8,505 bases of DNA from a bacterium. GTDB taxonomy: Bacteria; Pseudomonadota; Gammaproteobacteria; Burkholderiales; Methylophilaceae. A model generated the notes under the pieces. That model saw nothing but the letters and a program-made list of their open reading frames with translations. It made no database searches and had not been told where the DNA came from. Position 1 is the stretch's first letter. Every line of letters starts with the position of its first letter. The stretch lies in assembly GCA_027310505.1 (NCBI GenBank), contig DAIDAS010000064.1, positions 1 to 8,505 on the forward strand, read 5' to 3'. The position numbers and the translations under genes are program-made. This document shows positions 1-6,926 of the stretch, piece after piece.

Positions 1-686
1 ATGATGGTATGCGTCTCGTCGCTGGTGTATCGGGTAGTGATAGCCGCCATGACTGCAGCCATTCTGGATAGATCACCCAGCATCTTTAATACTGGTTGAG
101 GCAGGTCGCGCACCAGCATCGGCGTGGCGAACACCTCATTCTTCAGTGCTTTTTCAGGCATGCTCAGCACTTCCACGACATGGAATGCCCAGCGTCCTGG
201 CTCATAGGTGTTTGTGAGCATGAGCGTGATTTGTTCAGCCATTTTCCGGGCTTCCTCGTTCATGGAAACCACGTACAGGGTCAGCTCGATTTCGTGATCC
301 TGTTGATCGGGCTGTGTAGACTGATCGGCAATACGGGCGAGATCCCTGATTTGGGATGATGAGAGTGGCTTGCTTGCCAGCTGGAATTGATAACCCTCGT
401 CATGGACAAGCTTCAGTTGATCCATGTACTCGTTGGAAAATGCCGTCACGATGTAGATGTTCAGCGTGGCATCGACCGCCTTGAGGCGTCGCAGGGTTTC
501 TACGCCATCGACCCCGGGCATTTTGAGGTCAAGAAAGATTACGTCGGGGCGCTCTGCCTGTGCCAGCTCCACGCCTGCCAGACCGTTATCGGCCTCGCGT
601 ACGGTGCAACCGGCATCGCTCAGAACCAGTTGAAATGCCCCCCGGACGGCAGGGTCGTCGTCGATCACGAGAACTTTCTTGCCCAT
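1..686 (-). CDS. Response regulator with receiver domain fused to a KaiB-like domain (3' end outside window)
   Basis: The window shows 228 residues; the C-terminus lies beyond the left edge. Residues 1-120 are a CheY-like receiver domain with acidic pocket D9/D10/D11, phospho-acceptor D53 (in FLDLKMPG), T81 and K106 (SKP). After a short Gln/Asp-rich linker (about 121-131), residues 133-217 match the KaiB / SasA N-terminal thioredoxin-like fold: LTLYVV strand, an amphipathic helix, VVEVL strand, then the family signature FATPMLVRDLPQPV and GDLS (204-207). No DNA-binding domain is seen. The ATG at 686 has a strong AGGAG site six bases upstream (693-697). The gene lies 63 bases after the sensor kinase in the same direction, so it is the likely phosphotransfer partner. 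KaiB-fold domains in cyanobacteria bind KaiC, so a protein-protein output is inferred. Whether a further domain, such as a kinase, follows residue 228 cannot be seen. Receiver call is near certain; KaiB-like call is strong from motif order. Confidence 0.88.
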   Translation of the reverse strand, partial: MGKKVLVIDDDPAVRGAFQLVLSDAGCTVREADNGLAGVELAQAERPDVIFLDLKMPGVDGVETLRRLKAVDATLNIYIVTAFSNEYMDQLKLVHDEGYQFQLASKPLSSSQIRDLARIADQSTQPDQQDHEIELTLYVVSMNEEARKMAEQITLMLTNTYEPGRWAFHVVEVLSMPEKALKNEVFATPMLVRDLPQPVLKMLGDLSRMAAVMAAITTRYTSDETHTI

Positions 687-692
687 CGGTTT

Positions 693-697
693 CTCCT
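693..697 (-). promoter_or_regulatory. Strong ribosome binding site of the receiver-KaiB gene
   Basis: On the minus strand AGGAG is followed by six bases and then the ATG at 686. This fixes the start and suggests the regulator is translated independently of the kinase upstream. Confidence 0.75.
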
Positions 698-719
698 CTT
701 GCGTCCGCATTCTGAAGCG

Positions 720-750
720 ACGCGGATCCGCGTGGGGGTATCTCTCCCCC
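720..750 (-). repeat. Palindrome and short inverted repeat between kinase and regulator
   Basis: Positions 720-733 are a perfect 14-base palindrome (ACGCGGATCCGCGT). Directly beside it, five G (734-738) and five C (746-750) can pair across a 7-base loop. Both lie in the 63-base gap between the kinase stop and the regulator start, upstream of the regulator ribosome site. In mRNA they could form two adjacent small hairpins. No T-tract follows, so a factor-independent terminator is unlikely. A processing site, an mRNA stability element or a protein-binding site are possible, and chance is not excluded. Confidence 0.45.
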
Positions 751-3700
751 TATTGTGTATTTATTATCGCTTTGAATTGTAATTGCATGCAGCAGCCTTG
801 TCCCTTGATATTTTGTGCCTTGATGGTGCCGCCGGCATCCTCAACCAACCGGCGTGATACGGAGAGACCCAGCCCTGTTCCTTTCCCCGGCGGCTTGGTT
901 GTAAAGAACGGGTCAAATATCCTGGATTTGATTTCATCGGGGATGCCCGGGCCGTTGTCACACACGTTCAATATCACCTCGGTTTCTGCCATCCTGGCAG
1001 AAATCTCGATCCGTGGAGATTGCACGCTCCCAGCCATGGCGTCACGCGCATTGAGAATCAGGTTGACCAGCACCTGTTGCAGGCTGTCGGCGTTAAAGAT
1101 GATTTCCGGCAGGGTTTCAGGGAGTGACAGACGTATCTGTATCCCGGATTTTTCCAGTTTTCCCTCCAGCAACAGCAGGGTCTGGCTGACCACGGTGCAG
1201 ATATCGCTGGTGCCTGTGGCGACAGTGTTGGTTCGGACAAAAATCAGCATGTTGCGCACGATGGATTTGATACGCAGAATCTGCGTCATGGCCAGATCCA
1301 GCACCTCGCGTGATTTCTGATCGGTTGTTTTTTCAGCGACATTCTCAACGTAATTCATCACGCCCATCAGCGGGTTGTTGATTTCGTGCGCCACTCCGCC
1401 GACGAGGGTGCCGAGCGCAGAGAGTTTTTCCATCTGCTGCATGTGTTCCTGATTTTCCTGCAATTGCCTGTAGGCGCGGCGCGTTTCATCAAGCAGGCGC
1501 GCATTTTCCAGGGAAATGGCCGCGTGCGATGTCAATAATTCGGTCATGCCGGTTTTTTCCGAGGTAAAGATACCTTCAGACAGCCGGTTTTCAAGATATA
1601 GCACGCCGATCAGTTCTGCCTGCTTGACCACGGGAAGGCATAATATCGAGCGCATGCCCAGCATCTGCACTTCAGGCGCCCCTTGGAAATCGCCCTCGGC
1701 GCTGGCGTCGCGGAGTACGACTTTTTCACGCGTGCGGAACACGTAATTGACGATGGCCTGACAAATGCCGCGGGCGTCGGCCAGCCGGTAGTGACGGTCG
1801 TGGACGGCCTGTTTTTTACCGACATGATTCTCGGCAGCCACGATCAACTCGTCCTGCTCCTTGATCAGCAGGTAGCCATGTTGGGCACCGGAGCTTTCCA
1901 GCACTACACTCATGATCTTCTGCAGCAGTTGCGTCAGATCGATTTCGGCCGATAGCGCCAATGCCGACTTCATCAGGTAATTGACGTCCAGATTGGGCAA
2001 GGTGGCCTGTTCCGGGAGGTCGTGAGCGGTTTCTTCGATGCGCAGTGCTTTGTCCACAGGCACATAGCCGCGGCGCGCCTGTAGATTGGCACTCTTGATG
2101 TCGGCCCGCGAAATCCGGTAAATCCGCCGCGCTTCAGCATAGTAGATTTCCGGGTTGCCTTGCCTGGTTTCTGACAATACGTCACCGAGGCATTCATACA
2201 GGTGACCGGTGAGCAGCCCGTAATCCTGCGCATGAGCCTCGGCAATGGCATCCAGATACAAGTTGCGGGCATGGTGCAATTCACCTCTGGCACGAGCGAT
2301 CTCCGCATGCAATAGCGCCAGGTAAGGTCGCAGCAAGGGGCCGAACTGCGCCCAGATTTCGATTTTTTGCAGCAGCGGGGTAATTTCGGTTTCGATTTCC
2401 TGCCATGTGTTCTGTTCCGGCAGCCGCAGCCGGTTGAGAATGCAGAACACGCTCCACATCCGTTTCAGCACATTGTCCGTGAGACCATGCAGATAGCGGT
2501 TGACGGCAGCCAGCGAGTCGGCTGCATGGGTGTAGTCGCCTAGCAGGTACTGGCTGATTCCAAGCAGCACAAAATAGCTGCCGCAGGCCGCTATGTAATT
2601 GTCCGATTCCCAGCGTGCCAGCTTCTCATCCATGGGCACCGGCTGGAAATCCGGCTTCATCGGCGCAACCCAGCCAGCAAGGACGGCTTCGGCCAGGCTG
2701 ATCGAAAATGAAAGATGGTTCTTGCGAGAGAACTGCAGGCATTCCTCGGCATATTCCTCGACCCGCCGCAGGTTTTTTCCCTGCACCACCAGGTTCCACA
2801 TTAGCGGGCCATACGACAACCCGGCGTTGTAAAGGTCGCCGCAGTTCTTGCCACACTGGATGCCCTTGAGGCAGTAGTCCACGATTTCCGAGGGGTGGCT
2901 GCGCGAGTGCATGTTGCACCAGACGATGCCATTCATGCCCCGGGTCGCTCCGAAAGTGTTGGGGTATTTTGCACACAGGTCGTGGGCGAGATCTTCGTAG
3001 CGAAAGGCCAGTTCAAACTGTTCCTGCTCGCCCAGATTAAGCCCCATGATGGAGAAGGAGTAGATCACCGATTCGTCCATGCCTCCGTGCAGGCAGTTCA
3101 GGGTGGACTGTGCGGCAGAGAGATAGAGCTGTGGCACCAGCCCGGACATGTATAGATCCGGGATCAGCTCGCTATAGAACGCCAGCTCGATCTTGTGCTT
3201 GCGCTCGTGAGTGAAGGGCATGTGCAGGATGGCATGCCATACGTCACCTTGTGCTTCCACTTGCGCCATCAGTGCCTGCATGCGCTGACGGGCCTCCGCG
3301 GCATCTTCCGGAATGGATTTTTCGAAATATGCCAGGCCACGATTGGCTGTAGCAATGGCCTGGATGAAGTTGCCGAAGGAGGACAGCGAGGTGGTTTGTT
3401 CAGCCAACGCTTCGGCCTTGTCGAGATCGCTGTCCGCGTGATCGATCAGCTGGTTGAGTAGTACCTCGGAGGCCTCGTAGTTGCCGCGCATCAGATCGGT
3501 CTTGGCCAGCCGCTGGTAGATGCGGTAAGACTTCTCGTAGGCCACACTCCAGCAATCCTCGGGCAGATAGTCATGCGCGATGTGAAAGAATTCGTTCGCG
3601 GCGTTGACCGCCAATGCATCCAGCGCTTTGTTGCCTGCATGAAAGTTGATGTCTACCAGGCGGTAAGTGTTGGCCTCGTCTAGCATCTCGGGCCGTCCCC

Positions 3701-3860
3701 GATTCAGGTGGGCGGCGATGGTGAACAGGCTCTCCCACGCTTCGATGCTGGCGTCTATGGGGAGATTGGCCAGCAGGCGGTTGCCGATACGCCAATGCAG
3801 GGTGGGGCGCACCTGCTCGTCCACTTGCCGCAGGACGGCTTCTTGTACCCGGTCATGCAC
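750..3860 (-). CDS. C-terminal part of split hybrid sensor kinase: helical repeats, GAF domain, histidine kinase
   Basis: This open frame of about 1,036 codons continues, in the same frame, the 668-residue frame upstream; only a TAA and one TTC codon separate them. It opens with HDRVQEAV, the conserved motif that follows the ATPase core inside single-chain serine/threonine kinase-ATPase-GAF-histidine kinase proteins, so it is not a natural N-terminus. Residues about 10-600 are an all-helical TPR-like region. Residues about 632-790 are a GAF domain (ends IGVLYLENRL, then a SLENARLL helix). A coiled signalling helix (790-815) leads to the H-box GGVAHEINNP with phospho-acceptor H825. The ATPase follows: N-box around N933-N937, DNGPGIP (968-974), FDPFFTTK and GTGLGL (994-999). 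All key histidine-kinase residues are present. There is no C-terminal receiver; that role probably falls to the regulator 63 bases downstream. The listed GTG start at 3860 has no convincing ribosome site, so separate translation is doubtful. No membrane segments were seen, so it is likely cytoplasmic. Confidence 0.9.
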   Translation of the reverse strand: MHDRVQEAVLRQVDEQVRPTLHWRIGNRLLANLPIDASIEAWESLFTIAAHLNRGRPEMLDEANTYRLVDINFHAGNKALDALAVNAANEFFHIAHDYLPEDCWSVAYEKSYRIYQRLAKTDLMRGNYEASEVLLNQLIDHADSDLDKAEALAEQTTSLSSFGNFIQAIATANRGLAYFEKSIPEDAAEARQRMQALMAQVEAQGDVWHAILHMPFTHERKHKIELAFYSELIPDLYMSGLVPQLYLSAAQSTLNCLHGGMDESVIYSFSIMGLNLGEQEQFELAFRYEDLAHDLCAKYPNTFGATRGMNGIVWCNMHSRSHPSEIVDYCLKGIQCGKNCGDLYNAGLSYGPLMWNLVVQGKNLRRVEEYAEECLQFSRKNHLSFSISLAEAVLAGWVAPMKPDFQPVPMDEKLARWESDNYIAACGSYFVLLGISQYLLGDYTHAADSLAAVNRYLHGLTDNVLKRMWSVFCILNRLRLPEQNTWQEIETEITPLLQKIEIWAQFGPLLRPYLALLHAEIARARGELHHARNLYLDAIAEAHAQDYGLLTGHLYECLGDVLSETRQGNPEIYYAEARRIYRISRADIKSANLQARRGYVPVDKALRIEETAHDLPEQATLPNLDVNYLMKSALALSAEIDLTQLLQKIMSVVLESSGAQHGYLLIKEQDELIVAAENHVGKKQAVHDRHYRLADARGICQAIVNYVFRTREKVVLRDASAEGDFQGAPEVQMLGMRSILCLPVVKQAELIGVLYLENRLSEGIFTSEKTGMTELLTSHAAISLENARLLDETRRAYRQLQENQEHMQQMEKLSALGTLVGGVAHEINNPLMGVMNYVENVAEKTTDQKSREVLDLAMTQILRIKSIVRNMLIFVRTNTVATGTSDICTVVSQTLLLLEGKLEKSGIQIRLSLPETLPEIIFNADSLQQVLVNLILNARDAMAGSVQSPRIEISARMAETEVILNVCDNGPGIPDEIKSRIFDPFFTTKPPGKGTGLGLSVSRRLVEDAGGTIKAQNIKGQGCCMQLQFKAIINTQ

Positions 3861-3863
3861 GAA

Positions 3864-3866
3864 TTA
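3864..3866 (-). other. In-frame TAA stop interrupting the hybrid kinase gene
   Basis: The codons around it read L-stop-F-V-H-D-R-V-Q. The same reading frame stays open for 668 codons before and over 1,000 after. In relatives the chain runs straight through this site (a residue before FVHDRVQ), so a CAA-to-TAA change is the simplest origin. It is either a real nonsense mutation, making a pseudogene or split gene, or a sequencing error. TAA followed by T is not a leaky context. It cannot be selenocysteine, which needs TGA. Confidence 0.85.
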
Positions 3867-5870
3867 CAGGTCGGATTTGTTTTCCAGCAGTAACCCTAGG
3901 CTCAATACTGGCTTGAGCCGCTCGAACAGGGTGACCAAGTCGATCTCGAGTACCTGTACCAGTTCATTGGCCGTAAAGCGGTTACCCATGCAGGCGCAGT
4001 GATCGAGGATATCCAGGGTGGCGCGTGGCAGCCTGACGACCTTGCAGCTGAACATTTCTACGACGGTGGCCGGCATCCGTGTTTCACGGATTTTGTTCAT
4101 ATCCCATTGCCATTGGCGTTTCTCGTCCGTCCGCAGCAGGTTTTCGTTATAAAGCCAAGCTAGGCTTTCGCTGACAAACAAGGGGTTGCCCTCGGTCAAA
4201 TGGGCAATGAACTGCGCCAGGTTGGCCGTATTTTCAAGCGATGAATCAAGGATATAGGCCACCATCTCGTGGCAGTCGGCTTCGTCTAGCGGTGCCAGCC
4301 TGATCTCCTGCAACGGGCCTTCGGTCTCCTGTACGTTGCGAATCAGCCTGGCGAGGGGGTGTGCCGCATCGACCTCGTTATGCCGGTAGGCGCCGATGAA
4401 GAACAGGTAAGGGTGTTCTTCATGATTGGAGAAGATATTCTGCAGAAAATCGAAGGTGGCGCTATCGCACCATTGCAGGTCGTCGATGAACAGCACCAGC
4501 GGATTCTCTTCGCTGGCGAGGCAGGCGAGAAAACGACCGAACAGGTTATTGAAACGGTTGCGCGCCTCCACCGGTGGCAGGTGCGCAACCTCAGGCTGTT
4601 TTCCGATGATGAATTCCAGTTCGGGTACGACATCCGTAATTACGCGGCCGTTGTTTTCCACTGCGCCCAGGATCTTTTTCTTCCACTGTGCTACCTGCAC
4701 ATCACTTTCGGTGAGAAAGATGCGCACCAGATTGCGTAGCGCCTGGATCAGGGAGCTATAGGGGATGTTCTTTTGATATTGGTCGAATTTGCCCGAAGTG
4801 AAGTAACCCCGATGCCTTACCAGCGGTTTTTGCAATTCCTGGATCAGCCGTGTTTTGCCTATTCCGGACAGTCCGGAGATGAATACAGAGCGATATCTGC
4901 CCTGTATCACTTCGTCATACGTGTGGCGAATCAGCGCGCTTTCAGCGACACGACCGACCATCCTCGAGATGAAAACAACGCGTCGGGTACGGTCGAGCAG
5001 CCCCACTGGAAAATCGGAAACCGTGCCAGTCGAGGCATATTCGTCGCGACAGCGAATCAGGTCCCCCAGCAAGCCTGCCGCACTTTGGTAGCGTTTTTCC
5101 GGTTGCTTGAGAATGAGCTTGGCCACGATCTCGCTGATCTGGGGTGGAATATCTGGGTTGACTTCATGCGCCAGGGGCGCTTCTTCAGCCAGGTGAGAAT
5201 GAATCAATTCCAGCGGGTCGGCTGAGAAGAAAGGCAGCCTGCCAGTCAGTAGCTCATAGAGCACGATGCCTAGCGAATACAGGTCGGTGGAAAAGTCCAC
5301 CCGGTAATTGATCCGACCGGTCTGCTCCGGCGAAGTATAGGCCAGCGTACCGCGCACGAATTCCGGGTCGTAGATAAAGTGGCTGACGTCGCGGATATCC
5401 AGTGGCGTGATGAAATCGGTGAGCCGCACGGTCAGCGTGCCGGGCTGCACCAGGATATTGTGCGGTTTGACTCCGCCGTGGGTAATGCCCGCATCATGCA
5501 CGGCTTGCAACATATCGGCCAGGGTGCAGGCCAGGGTAAAGAAATCGGAAAGCGTTAACTTCGCGCGATCTGCCGCCCAGGCGTCCTGGGGTAGCCCCGA
5601 GAACCATGGCTGCACGATGAAAAGAATGTCACCATCAGACTCAAGTGCAAATGGCGTGCAGACCCGAGGGTCATGCAACACTTTGAGACGTTCTATTTTT
5701 TGCCGCAAATGGCGCGACTGGTCTTCCCAGCTTGACAGCACCTTGAGCAGCTTGAGCACCAGAGGCTGCTCGGGCCGCCCCTTGAAATGCCCCTTGAAAA
5801 CCTGCGATTGCAGGCTCTCACCGAGCTTTTCAGTTAGAACGTAGGACTGTAGGTTGGGTAATTCCGCCAT
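3864..5870 (-). CDS. N-terminal part of split hybrid sensor kinase: protein-kinase-like domain and STAND-type ATPase
   Basis: The 668-residue product, counted from ATG 5870, starts with a eukaryotic-type protein kinase fold (about 8-275). The glycine loop is degenerate (LGESLQSQVF, 16-25), the VLK lysine is K40, and the catalytic loop reads HGGVKPHN (131-138) instead of HRDxKxxN, so the catalytic base Asp is Gly. The DFG site reads DFI (152-154); GTLAYTSPEQTGR (174-186) and DLYSLGIVLYELLTG (196-210) are typical of the family. A P-loop ATPase domain follows with Walker A GLSGIGKT (333-340) and Walker B LVLFIDDLQW (458-467). The frame ends at the in-frame TAA. ATG 5870 was chosen because AGGA lies seven bases upstream and the protein then starts just before the kinase fold; ATG 5903 (upstream AAGGGA) is the alternative. 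The frame stays open to 6047, but that stretch is selU coding sequence. The start overlaps the selU end by 41 bases, suggesting co-transcription and coupled translation. Family members act as large cytoplasmic sensors. Confidence 0.9.
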   Translation of the reverse strand: MAELPNLQSYVLTEKLGESLQSQVFKGHFKGRPEQPLVLKLLKVLSSWEDQSRHLRQKIERLKVLHDPRVCTPFALESDGDILFIVQPWFSGLPQDAWAADRAKLTLSDFFTLACTLADMLQAVHDAGITHGGVKPHNILVQPGTLTVRLTDFITPLDIRDVSHFIYDPEFVRGTLAYTSPEQTGRINYRVDFSTDLYSLGIVLYELLTGRLPFFSADPLELIHSHLAEEAPLAHEVNPDIPPQISEIVAKLILKQPEKRYQSAAGLLGDLIRCRDEYASTGTVSDFPVGLLDRTRRVVFISRMVGRVAESALIRHTYDEVIQGRYRSVFISGLSGIGKTRLIQELQKPLVRHRGYFTSGKFDQYQKNIPYSSLIQALRNLVRIFLTESDVQVAQWKKKILGAVENNGRVITDVVPELEFIIGKQPEVAHLPPVEARNRFNNLFGRFLACLASEENPLVLFIDDLQWCDSATFDFLQNIFSNHEEHPYLFFIGAYRHNEVDAAHPLARLIRNVQETEGPLQEIRLAPLDEADCHEMVAYILDSSLENTANLAQFIAHLTEGNPLFVSESLAWLYNENLLRTDEKRQWQWDMNKIRETRMPATVVEMFSCKVVRLPRATLDILDHCACMGNRFTANELVQVLEIDLVTLFERLKPVLSLGLLLENKSDL

Positions 5871-6915
5871 CGTGCCGTCCTGAAGATATGCTGGATGCAG
5901 CATACTTCCCTTGTTGATCCGTAGGCAAGAAACTGATGCGCTCAGCCTGGGCCAGCCTGGTGTAGTTGCGATCCATCGAGCGGTAATACGCGGGATCGTA
6001 ATGCTGGATGAGCAATGCCTCGACCAGCGCTGAAAATTCACCCGCACGGGCCATTTCCGCCCATTGGATCAGTTGCGCTTTGCCATGGATGTTTTTCAGG
6101 ACATCGAGCTGGGTGATGAGCCGCTCGGGGTCGCGCAGGTAGAAATCATAATCTTCCAGCAGAAAGCGCACCCGCTCCGCCAATGGCACTTCGAGCAGCA
6201 GGCAATCGCTGGCGTGCATTTTGTCGCACAAGGCATCCGGTAGCTTGATGAGGCCGATTTTGTTGCTTTCTGCTTCTACGTATACCGGCCGGGCCGGGTC
6301 GAAGCTTTGCAAGGCCTGCAGCAACAGGCTATCGAACCATTTCTGCGAAGGTTGTGCCTGATCCGGCAATTTCCCCAGCACCGAACCGCGATGACCGGCT
6401 AGCGCCTCCAGATCAAGCACCTGATGCCCTTGTTGCGCCAGCAACCTCAATAACTGACTTTTGCCGCACCCCGTGGGGCCGCAAATGACGCGAAACGTCA
6501 GGGTGCGTGGAATTTCGCCCAGTTTGTTCAGGGTGTCGCGCCGGTAGGCCTTGTAGCCGCCTTCGAGCTGGTGTGACGCCCAGCCGACCTGGGTGAAGAT
6601 GATGTTCATCGCGCCGCTGCGTTGGCCGCCACGCCAGCAATAGATCAGCGGTTTCCAAGACTTTGGGCGGTCATGAAAGCGTTCCTGCAGGTGCCGGGCA
6701 ATGTTTTTCGATGTCAGTGCAGCGCCGACCTTGCGGGCTTCAAAAGGGGATGCCTGCATGTATAGTGTGCCGACGGTGATGCGTTCTTCGTCTTCAAGCA
6801 CCGGGCAATTGATAGCGCCGGGGATGTGATCCTCGGCAAATTCGGCCGGTGTGCGGACGTCGATGATCTCGTCAAACTCGTGCAGCTGTGCTACGTTGGC
6901 GGTCCTCAAGTACAT
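5830..6915 (-). CDS. selU: tRNA 2-selenouridine synthase (SelU/MnmH)
   Basis: This 361-residue protein replaces sulfur by selenium at the wobble 2-thiouridine (U34) of tRNAs for Lys, Glu and Gln, using selenophosphate and a geranylated intermediate. An N-terminal rhodanese domain (about 1-125) has the signature IDVRTPAEF (18-26) and active-site Cys93 in YCWRGGQRSG (92-101). The second half is a P-loop domain with Walker A GPTGCGKS (146-153), then GHRGSVLG (174-181) and VEAESNKIG (213-221), all characteristic of SelU. Length fits the E. coli protein (about 364). The frame also allows a TTG at 6927, but ATG 6915 is preferred; its ribosome site is weak (GGAT). The last 25 or so residues (Gly/Ser-rich) look poorly conserved and overlap the start of the downstream kinase. 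selD is divergent, 11 bases from the start, and supplies the substrate. Confidence 0.95.
   Translation of the reverse strand: MYLRTANVAQLHEFDEIIDVRTPAEFAEDHIPGAINCPVLEDEERITVGTLYMQASPFEARKVGAALTSKNIARHLQERFHDRPKSWKPLIYCWRGGQRSGAMNIIFTQVGWASHQLEGGYKAYRRDTLNKLGEIPRTLTFRVICGPTGCGKSQLLRLLAQQGHQVLDLEALAGHRGSVLGKLPDQAQPSQKWFDSLLLQALQSFDPARPVYVEAESNKIGLIKLPDALCDKMHASDCLLLEVPLAERVRFLLEDYDFYLRDPERLITQLDVLKNIHGKAQLIQWAEMARAGEFSALVEALLIQHYDPAYYRSMDRNYTRLAQAERISFLPTDQQGKYAASSISSGRHDGGITQPTVLRSN
5878..5881 (-). promoter_or_regulatory. Probable ribosome binding site of the hybrid kinase, inside selU
   Basis: AGGA on the minus strand sits seven bases before ATG 5870 and within the selU coding sequence. It supports that start over the longer open frame to 6047 and fits translational coupling with selU. 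The competing site AAGGGA precedes ATG 5903. Confidence 0.5.
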
Positions 6916-6926
6916 ACGATCATCCA
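6916..6926. promoter_or_regulatory. 11-base divergent gap between selU and selD start codons
   Basis: The likely ATG of selU (6915, minus) and the ATG of selD (6927, plus) are separated by only 11 bases. No promoter fits between them. Each promoter must therefore lie inside the coding sequence of the other gene, and the two 5' mRNA ends should be complementary. I found no convincing -35/-10 pair on either side. Confidence 0.55.

Noticed and set aside
734..750. Rho-independent terminator after the kinase gene
   Set aside because: The stem is only five pairs and no run of T follows on the minus strand.
679..1320. 213-codon plus-strand open frame and others opposite the kinase and regulator (for example 96-359, 387-782, 4359-4739, 4773-5225)
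   Set aside because: They lie antisense to clearly coding, motif-rich genes, show no recognisable domain and are typical shadow frames of GC-rich coding DNA.
3864..3866. Stop codon recoded as selenocysteine, given the selenium genes nearby
   Set aside because: The codon is TAA, while selenocysteine uses TGA, and relatives have no reactive cysteine known at this site.
5871..6047. Longer N-terminus for the hybrid kinase, starting at 6047
   Set aside because: The extra 59 residues are read from the conserved end of selU in another frame, resemble no kinase N-terminus, and good ribosome sites precede 5870 and 5903.
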